Shown here in pieces: positions 6,415-10,907 of a DNA stretch of 10,907 bases (position 1 is the stretch's first letter; the number at the start of each line of letters is the position of its first letter). Below the pieces are notes generated by a model. It worked only from the letters and a program-made list of their open reading frames with translations. It made no database searches and was not told the origin of the DNA. Position numbers and translations under genes: made by a program. This DNA is from an uncultured Lachnospiraceae bacterium (GTDB lineage Bacteria; Bacillota; Clostridia; Lachnospirales; Lachnospiraceae): positions 1 to 10,907 of the forward strand of contig CANPZR010000062.1 of NCBI GenBank assembly GCA_947589175.1, read 5' to 3'.

Positions 6415-8612
6415 ATAAATTGAACATTACTTTTGAACATTGTTTTGGAATTGAGAATTTAATATACGAATTTGATTTCTCAACAGGGAATGTTTTTTCT
6501 ATTTATGCACGTAATGGTTTAATGAAAACTTCATTTGCAAATACATTTCAGCTTTTACAACAGAGTAATGAGAATAAAATATGCGATAAAATATTTGGTT
6601 ATAATGGAACTGCTACAGTTAAGATAGATGAAAATACTATTCGTGGAGATCAAATATTTGTTATAAAATCATATGAGAGTTTTTATGAGTCGGATATTTC
6701 CACTTTGTTAATAAATGATGAGATACAAAGAACTTTACAAGATACATTTAATGCACGTACAAGATTCCTAAAACGTTTGGAAGAAATGTCAGGATTGAAA
6801 ATTAAAAAGACTTATCAAGGGAGAATCGTATATGAATTGGAGCCAAAGATTGTAGAAGATTTTGCGTTTGAGGAAAATAGCATACTTTTGAATTTAGCTT
6901 CATTGGAAACCTATATTCCTGAAGTGCAATTTACAGATGTTCAATACAGTTCAATTTTTGATCCGGCGGTTATTAAAAAGATTTGTGATCCCGAATTTCA
7001 AGCGGGGATAAATGATTTTATTTCTGCTTCTAATGAAGTATATGAATCTTTTCCGTATCTTGAAAAAGGTTATTTGACTTTGCCAAAGCTGAAAGATTTA
7101 AAAAAAGCATTGGATAAAGACTCTTTTTTTGTCAAAGACAATTATATTATTTTATCAGGGGAAGATGCTGTCCATGATATTGCAGTTCTTAATGAACATA
7201 TATCAGCAATTGAAACTTGGATACGACAGTTACCGTCCTATCAAAAAATTGAAAAATTATTAAGTGATACAAAAGGAACTATTTTGAAGGACATTATTGA
7301 AACTCATCCGGAAATGATAGAATATCTTTCATTAGATAAACTGGACACGCTTAGAAAATCTTTATGGATTTCATATATTAGAGCCAATGAGGCGCTGTTT
7401 TTTGAACTTTGTGAAAAATATCGTTGTTTTTCTGATGCTATAGATGCTGTTCAAATGGATGACACGCCGTGGAAACATGCATTAGATATTTTTAATCAGC
7501 GGTTCTCTGTTCCATTTTCAATGTCTGTAGCTAATTTAAAGGGGGCTATTATTGGTGAAAGTGTTCCCCAAGTTGAATTTACATTTAAAAATGGAACAGA
7601 TAGTAAAACAATAGATCGTAGTAAACTTGAAGAATTGAACACGTTAAGTCAAGGTGAAAAACGTGCTCTGTATTTGCTCAATATTATTTTTGATATCGAA
7701 CGGATTAAGACTACTGGACAGGAGATAGTAATGATTGTTGATGATATAGCAGATTCATTCGATTATAAAAATAAATATGCCATTATTGAATATCTATATG
7801 AACTGGCTCAAGAACCAAATTTCTATATGTTGCTACTAACTCACAATTTTGATTTTCATAGAACGGTATCAAGCCGTCTTGGTCTAAAACGTTCAAATAG
7901 ATTGGTGGCAAATTTAAATAATGATACACTATCACTAAAAGAAGAATATTACCAGAATCAGCCATTTGAGTACTGGAGGAATAATCTGAATGAAAAACAT
8001 ATTTTGGCATTAATTCCTTTTGTTCGTAACTTGATTGAATATGGTACGGATCGTGACATTTGCCAAACAGGTAGTGATTTTATTTATCTCACTTCGCTAT
8101 TACATGAGAAGGCAAATTCTCATACAATAACATTTGCTGATATAGAACCTTTATATCAGAACTATATGGGAGTTACGAATTTTGGTACAGTAATTACTCC
8201 AACTGATTCTGTCCTTAGGAAGCTTTATTTTATTTGCGATAGTATTACTGCTATGGATACAGAATTGGAGAATAAAATTATTCTTGCAATTGGAGTACGT
8301 CATAAAGCAGAGGAATTTATGCTTCTCCAAATTAGGACATACGGCGGTCAACTAAATTGGCGAGATAGAAGGAACAATGTAATCGTAACAAGTACGGAGT
8401 TCCTTAACTATGTTGAAAATACAAGTAATCAAACGAGAGAACTGTTGAATGGATATCAGCAATTTGGTGTAAATGATAAGATTTCTATTTTAAATGAAGT
8501 CAGCATTATGACCCCAGAGCATATTCATATAAATTCATTTATGTATGAACCTTTGTTAGATATGGACATCACAGAACTTCTTGGGTTATATCAACGGGTA
8601 AAGACATTATAG
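6411..8612 (+). CDS. ABC-type ATPase (AAA_13/RloC-PrrC-like) with a putative effector C-terminal half
   Basis: This 733-residue ATPase has a head split around the middle of the protein. Walker A is IYARNGLMKTSF (K39, T40), unusual in having Met before Lys. The ABC signature is LSQGEKRA (412-419). Walker B is VMIVDDIADSFD with D444-D445 rather than Asp-Glu, and the H-loop is LLTHNF (H478). The signature is about 370 residues from Walker A, with no long coiled coil, so it is not SMC-like. Residues ~520-733 are a separate helical region. It contains R539-N-L-I-E543 and, 22 and 28 residues after E543, H565 and H571 (LLHEKANSH), a pattern reminiscent of the Arg-Glu-His triad of PrrC/RloC anticodon nucleases. 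No HNH motif is seen. The gene is about 30% GC in the sampled stretch 7081-7260, well below the helicase, yet its ATG overlaps the DUF4391 stop. A guard ATPase in an RM operon is the favoured role, but this is inference. Confidence 0.85.
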   Translation: MNKLNITFEHCFGIENLIYEFDFSTGNVFSIYARNGLMKTSFANTFQLLQQSNENKICDKIFGYNGTATVKIDENTIRGDQIFVIKSYESFYESDISTLLINDEIQRTLQDTFNARTRFLKRLEEMSGLKIKKTYQGRIVYELEPKIVEDFAFEENSILLNLASLETYIPEVQFTDVQYSSIFDPAVIKKICDPEFQAGINDFISASNEVYESFPYLEKGYLTLPKLKDLKKALDKDSFFVKDNYIILSGEDAVHDIAVLNEHISAIETWIRQLPSYQKIEKLLSDTKGTILKDIIETHPEMIEYLSLDKLDTLRKSLWISYIRANEALFFELCEKYRCFSDAIDAVQMDDTPWKHALDIFNQRFSVPFSMSVANLKGAIIGESVPQVEFTFKNGTDSKTIDRSKLEELNTLSQGEKRALYLLNIIFDIERIKTTGQEIVMIVDDIADSFDYKNKYAIIEYLYELAQEPNFYMLLLTHNFDFHRTVSSRLGLKRSNRLVANLNNDTLSLKEEYYQNQPFEYWRNNLNEKHILALIPFVRNLIEYGTDRDICQTGSDFIYLTSLLHEKANSHTITFADIEPLYQNYMGVTNFGTVITPTDSVLRKLYFICDSITAMDTELENKIILAIGVRHKAEEFMLLQIRTYGGQLNWRDRRNNVIVTSTEFLNYVENTSNQTRELLNGYQQFGVNDKISILNEVSIMTPEHIHINSFMYEPLLDMDITELLGLYQRVKTL

Positions 8613-8640
8613 TAGGTAAAATATATCAGGAGGGAAAAAT

Positions 8641-10551
8641 ATGGACAAGATGAAAATGGAATCAATAGATTTAACTACTCAGAATGTGGAGAAAATTGGT
8701 GCACTGTTTCCAAACTGTATTACGGAAACCATTAACGAGAATGGCACCCCCAAGAAAGCTATTAACTTTGAACTTTTGCGTCAGATTTTGTCAAAGGATG
8801 TGCTTGATGGCGATGAAGCTTATGAATTTACATGGGTTGGGAAGAAAGCGTCTATTGTTGAAGCTAATAGGCCCATTCGTAAAACACTCCGTCCTTGTAC
8901 GGAAGGCAGTGTGAACTGGGACGATACGGAAAATCTCTATATTGAAGGAGATAATTTAGAGGTTTTAAAGTTATTACAGGAGAGCTATCTAGGTAAGGTG
9001 AAGATGATCTATATAGATCCGCCATACAACACGGGTAACGATTTTATTTATGCAGATAATTTTACTCGCTCTCAGGAGGTAGAAAATGAGCAAATGGGAA
9101 TGTACGATGAGAATGAAAATCGCCTGTTTAAAAATACGAATACAAATGGACGGTTTCATTCGGATTGGTGTAGTATGATTTATCCTCGTTTGATGTTGGC
9201 AAGAAATTTGTTGAGTGACGATGGGGTTGTTTTTATAAGTATTGATGATAATGAAGTGCAAAATCTTATTAAGTGCTGCAGTGAGGTGTTTGGAGAAAAC
9301 AATTTTGTGGCACAAATACCGTGGAGAAAACGAACTGCTAAATCAGATGTTCCATTTGGCATTTCTCAAGATTACGAATTTATAATTTGTTTTGCAAAAT
9401 CCAGTAGGTATTTTGCAAGTGTTGAAGGGAAAGGACGAAAATATTATGAAACACCTGATTTTGTCGGAAGACCGTGGAGGGTGCATGATTTAACAAAACA
9501 GACTACTGCCAGTGAAAGACCAAATAGTTTTTTTTCAATCGTCAATCCTAAAACTAATGAAGAATATCCAGCGAATCCCAATCGCACTTGGGCGATTACG
9601 GAAGAAACATTCAGAACATATTATGAAGAAAATCGAATCGTTTTTCCGGGTGACTATGATTTCTTGAATATAAAGAGGCCGGTTTTACGATATTGGAAGG
9701 AAGATGATATAAAAAAAGCTGGAGATAGATTTGGGCGAGTTGCCGTAAGTACAAAATTACCAGATAACACTGGCATGTCGCAGGATGGAACAAAAGAAAT
9801 AATGGATTTATTGGGTGCAAAAGTCTTTAGTTTTCCCAAACCCTCTGAATTGATTAAATATTTGATTTCAACGTCTACTGAAAGTGATAATTTAATTCTT
9901 GACTTTTTTTCTGGTTCTGCTACTACCGCCCATGCGGTAATGCAGCTAAACGCTGAAGACGGTGACGCATTGCGGGGGGGTACAACAGGACACCGAAAAT
10001 TCATTATGGTGCAATTGCCTGAACCTTGTGATGAAAAAAGCGAAGCATATAAGGCTGGCTACAAAAACATTTGCGAGATAGGAAAGGAACGTATCCGCCG
10101 TGCAGCGAAGAAAATTGCTGCGGAGCATCCGGATGCTGATTTTGATGGAGGTTTCCGTGTATTCAAGTTGGACGAATCCAACATGAACGACGTATATTAT
10201 GCCGCGGGAGATTACACGCAGAATATGCTGTCCATGATGGAGAGCAATATTAAGTCGGATCGTACTTCATTGGATTTGCTTTTTGGCTGTTTGCTGGAGT
10301 GGGGACTTCCCTTATCCTTGCCGTACACCTCAGAGCAGATAGATGGCTGCACGGTGCATAACTATAATGACGGTGATTTGATTGCATGTTTTGATGAGAA
10401 TGTTCCGGATTCTGTAATTAAGGAGATTGCCCGGCGTCAGCCGCTCCGTGCTGTTTTTCGAGATAGTAGTTTTAACGGCAGTCCTGCAAAAATCAATGTA
10501 GGCGAAATTTTCAAAATGTTGGCGCCGGATACAAGAGTAAAAGTAATCTAA
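8641..10551 (+). CDS. mod: Type III restriction-modification DNA adenine methyltransferase (Mod)
   Basis: This protein transfers a methyl group from S-adenosylmethionine to N6 of adenine in an asymmetric site and, in type III systems, also supplies target recognition for Res. It is 636 residues, a usual Mod length. Catalytic motif IV is DPPY (126-129, in MIYIDPPYNTGNDFIY). The SAM-binding motif I follows later (DFFSGSATTAHAV from D421), the beta-class order. The NLYIEGDNLEVLKLL segment before motif IV is typical of Mod. The variable target-recognition region is residues ~225-400. AGGAGG at 8628-8633 lies 7 nt before the ATG, the strongest ribosome binding site in the window. The GC content dips over the recognition region (37% in 9481-9660 against 44% in 10021-10200 by hand count). 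A run of seven G at 9974-9980 lies in a linker after motif I. Adenine as the methylated base follows from the family. Confidence 0.95.
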   Translation: MDKMKMESIDLTTQNVEKIGALFPNCITETINENGTPKKAINFELLRQILSKDVLDGDEAYEFTWVGKKASIVEANRPIRKTLRPCTEGSVNWDDTENLYIEGDNLEVLKLLQESYLGKVKMIYIDPPYNTGNDFIYADNFTRSQEVENEQMGMYDENENRLFKNTNTNGRFHSDWCSMIYPRLMLARNLLSDDGVVFISIDDNEVQNLIKCCSEVFGENNFVAQIPWRKRTAKSDVPFGISQDYEFIICFAKSSRYFASVEGKGRKYYETPDFVGRPWRVHDLTKQTTASERPNSFFSIVNPKTNEEYPANPNRTWAITEETFRTYYEENRIVFPGDYDFLNIKRPVLRYWKEDDIKKAGDRFGRVAVSTKLPDNTGMSQDGTKEIMDLLGAKVFSFPKPSELIKYLISTSTESDNLILDFFSGSATTAHAVMQLNAEDGDALRGGTTGHRKFIMVQLPEPCDEKSEAYKAGYKNICEIGKERIRRAAKKIAAEHPDADFDGGFRVFKLDESNMNDVYYAAGDYTQNMLSMMESNIKSDRTSLDLLFGCLLEWGLPLSLPYTSEQIDGCTVHNYNDGDLIACFDENVPDSVIKEIARRQPLRAVFRDSSFNGSPAKINVGEIFKMLAPDTRVKVI

Positions 10552-10562
10552 ATGTTACAGAT

Positions 10563-10593
10563 CAAATTGGCGAAACAGTGTTTAGCCAATTTG
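10563..10593 (+). other. Long perfect hairpin after mod
   Basis: CAAATTGGC (10563-10571) pairs with GCCAATTTG (10585-10593) without mismatch. Inside it, after one G/A mismatch, AAAC (10573-10576) pairs with GTTT (10580-10583) around a 3-nt loop. It begins 12 bp after the mod stop. There is no T run directly behind it, so it is more likely an mRNA 3'-end stabiliser or processing site than a full terminator. Confidence 0.5.
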
Positions 10594-10598
10594 AAAAT

Positions 10599-10630
10599 CT
10601 GCCTGCAGTCAGCACTGGCAGGGAGTTTTT
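10599..10630 (+). terminator. Weak terminator-like hairpin between mod and res
   Basis: CTGCC (10599-10603) pairs with GGCAG (10617-10621), with an inner AGT/ACT pairing and a CAGC loop. Five T follow at 10626-10630 after four intervening bases. The stem is short and bulged, so at most it would act as a partial terminator lowering res expression relative to mod. It overlaps the decayed coding segment, so chance is possible. Confidence 0.3.
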
Positions 10631-10740
10631 CCTAAGCTGATTGCATTATTTGAAACGGATGCGGATTGACAATGTGGATGAGCGGCATTTTTATGAGATT
10701 GAATCCGTGAAAAATGATTAGAAGATGGAGGCGAGACTTC

Positions 10741-10907
10741 ATGAAAATACAGTACAAGCATCAAAAATTTCAGGCGGATGCGGCGAAAGCTGTTGTAGAT
10801 GTTTTTGCGGGACAGCCTTATTTGACACCAACCTATATGATGGACAGAGGTTCCGGCTATTTACAGCGGAGCTTGGCAGATGACGTTAATTTTACTGGAT
10901 GGAGCAA
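10741..10907 (+). CDS. res: Type III restriction subunit (Res), 5' part
   Basis: Only the first 55 codons are in the window. They read MKIQYKHQKFQADAAKAVVD, then VFAGQPYLTPTYMMDRGSGY, and so on. This fits the N-terminus of type III Res proteins, where a basic beta-strand is followed by the Q-motif-like (F/Y)Q.DA..AVVD.F.GQP segment ahead of the SF2 helicase Walker A. The Walker A and the C-terminal PD-(D/E)XK nuclease would lie beyond the right edge. GGAGG at 10727-10731 sits 9 nt before the ATG. Its position downstream of mod on the same strand is the standard mod-res order. Whether the rest is intact cannot be seen. Confidence 0.8.
   Translation, partial: MKIQYKHQKFQADAAKAVVDVFAGQPYLTPTYMMDRGSGYLQRSLADDVNFTGWS

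Larger units (their letters stand above)
10554..10721 (+). pseudogene. Decayed coding segment between mod and res
   Basis: Three pieces in alternating frames read like one small protein: VTDQIGETVFSQFENLPAVS then TGREFF (from 10554), KLIALFETDAD (10634-10666, next frame), and IDNVDERHFYEIESVKND ending at TAG 10719 (original frame). The first and last are in the same frame, so an insertion and a deletion, or two assembly errors, near 10630 and 10665 would explain it. No start codon with a ribosome binding site is visible; the piece may once have continued from, or overlapped, the end of mod. I do not recognise the family. A 27-codon ATG frame at 10552 in the third frame looks like chance. Confidence 0.4.

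Noticed and set aside
8025..8612. HNH or HEPN nuclease motif in the ATPase C-terminus
   Set aside because: No His-Asn-His spacing and no Arg-x4-6-His HEPN motif is present. Only the PrrC-like pattern was kept, as a hypothesis.
9180..10128. Several minus-strand frames of 60-116 codons inside mod
   Set aside because: They are antisense shadows of mod, with no ribosome binding sites and no recognisable domains.
1..10907. CRISPR arrays, tRNA or rRNA genes, complete insertion sequences
   Set aside because: I saw no regularly spaced direct repeats, no tRNA or rRNA signatures, and no transposase with terminal inverted repeats. The only mobile-element trace is the recombinase-like tail near the left end.

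Overview
The window reads as chromosomal DNA of a low-to-mid GC Gram-positive anaerobe, most likely a Clostridia/Lachnospiraceae-type gut bacterium. The basis is strong AGGAGG-type ribosome binding sites, the codon use, and the gene families present (DUF4143 ATPases, large serine recombinases, DUF1016 and DUF4391 proteins, type III restriction-modification). No ribosomal or housekeeping gene is present to confirm this. It looks like the left part of a defence island.

Left third (1-2520) is eroded accessory DNA. It opens with the 3' part of a DUF4143-type AAA ATPase whose last ~45 codons look like the tail of a large serine recombinase, followed by a good intrinsic terminator. Next come two divergent small genes, a single-TM protein on the minus strand and a helix-turn-helix-like regulator on the plus strand. 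They share a 145-bp region with two face-to-face promoters and a cluster of repeated operator-like boxes. Positions 1840-2520 hold no intact gene but three recognisable remnants: a 25-codon stump of a second regulator-like gene, a decayed ORF of unknown family with a frameshift and two in-frame stops, and the N-terminal piece of a DUF1016 (YhcG-like) nuclease-family protein.

Right three-quarters (2523 to the end) is one co-directional, tightly packed operon: a 1076-aa SNF2-type DEAD/DEAH helicase, a DUF4391 protein (probably starting at TTG 5764), a 733-aa ABC-type ATPase whose ATG overlaps the DUF4391 stop, a 636-aa type III DNA adenine methyltransferase (Mod), and the first 55 codons of a type III restriction subunit (Res) that runs off the window. 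Between mod and res lie 189 bp with a decayed coding segment and two hairpins.

Inferred function: Mod and Res would methylate and restrict DNA as a type III system. The helicase and DUF4391 protein are likely translocation/recognition accessories. The ATPase may be an added guard or abortive-infection module. It is much more AT-rich than its neighbours (30% versus 47% GC in 180-base hand counts), as if inserted as a cassette. Its C-terminal half carries an Arg-x3-Glu ... His pattern reminiscent of the PrrC/RloC anticodon-nuclease triad. That last point is the most interesting, and least certain, idea here. Helicase + methylase + ATPase sets have been described before (the Hma type, as I recall it), so the novelty lies in the exact five-gene composition and the effector half of the ATPase, not in the presence of an RM-like system.
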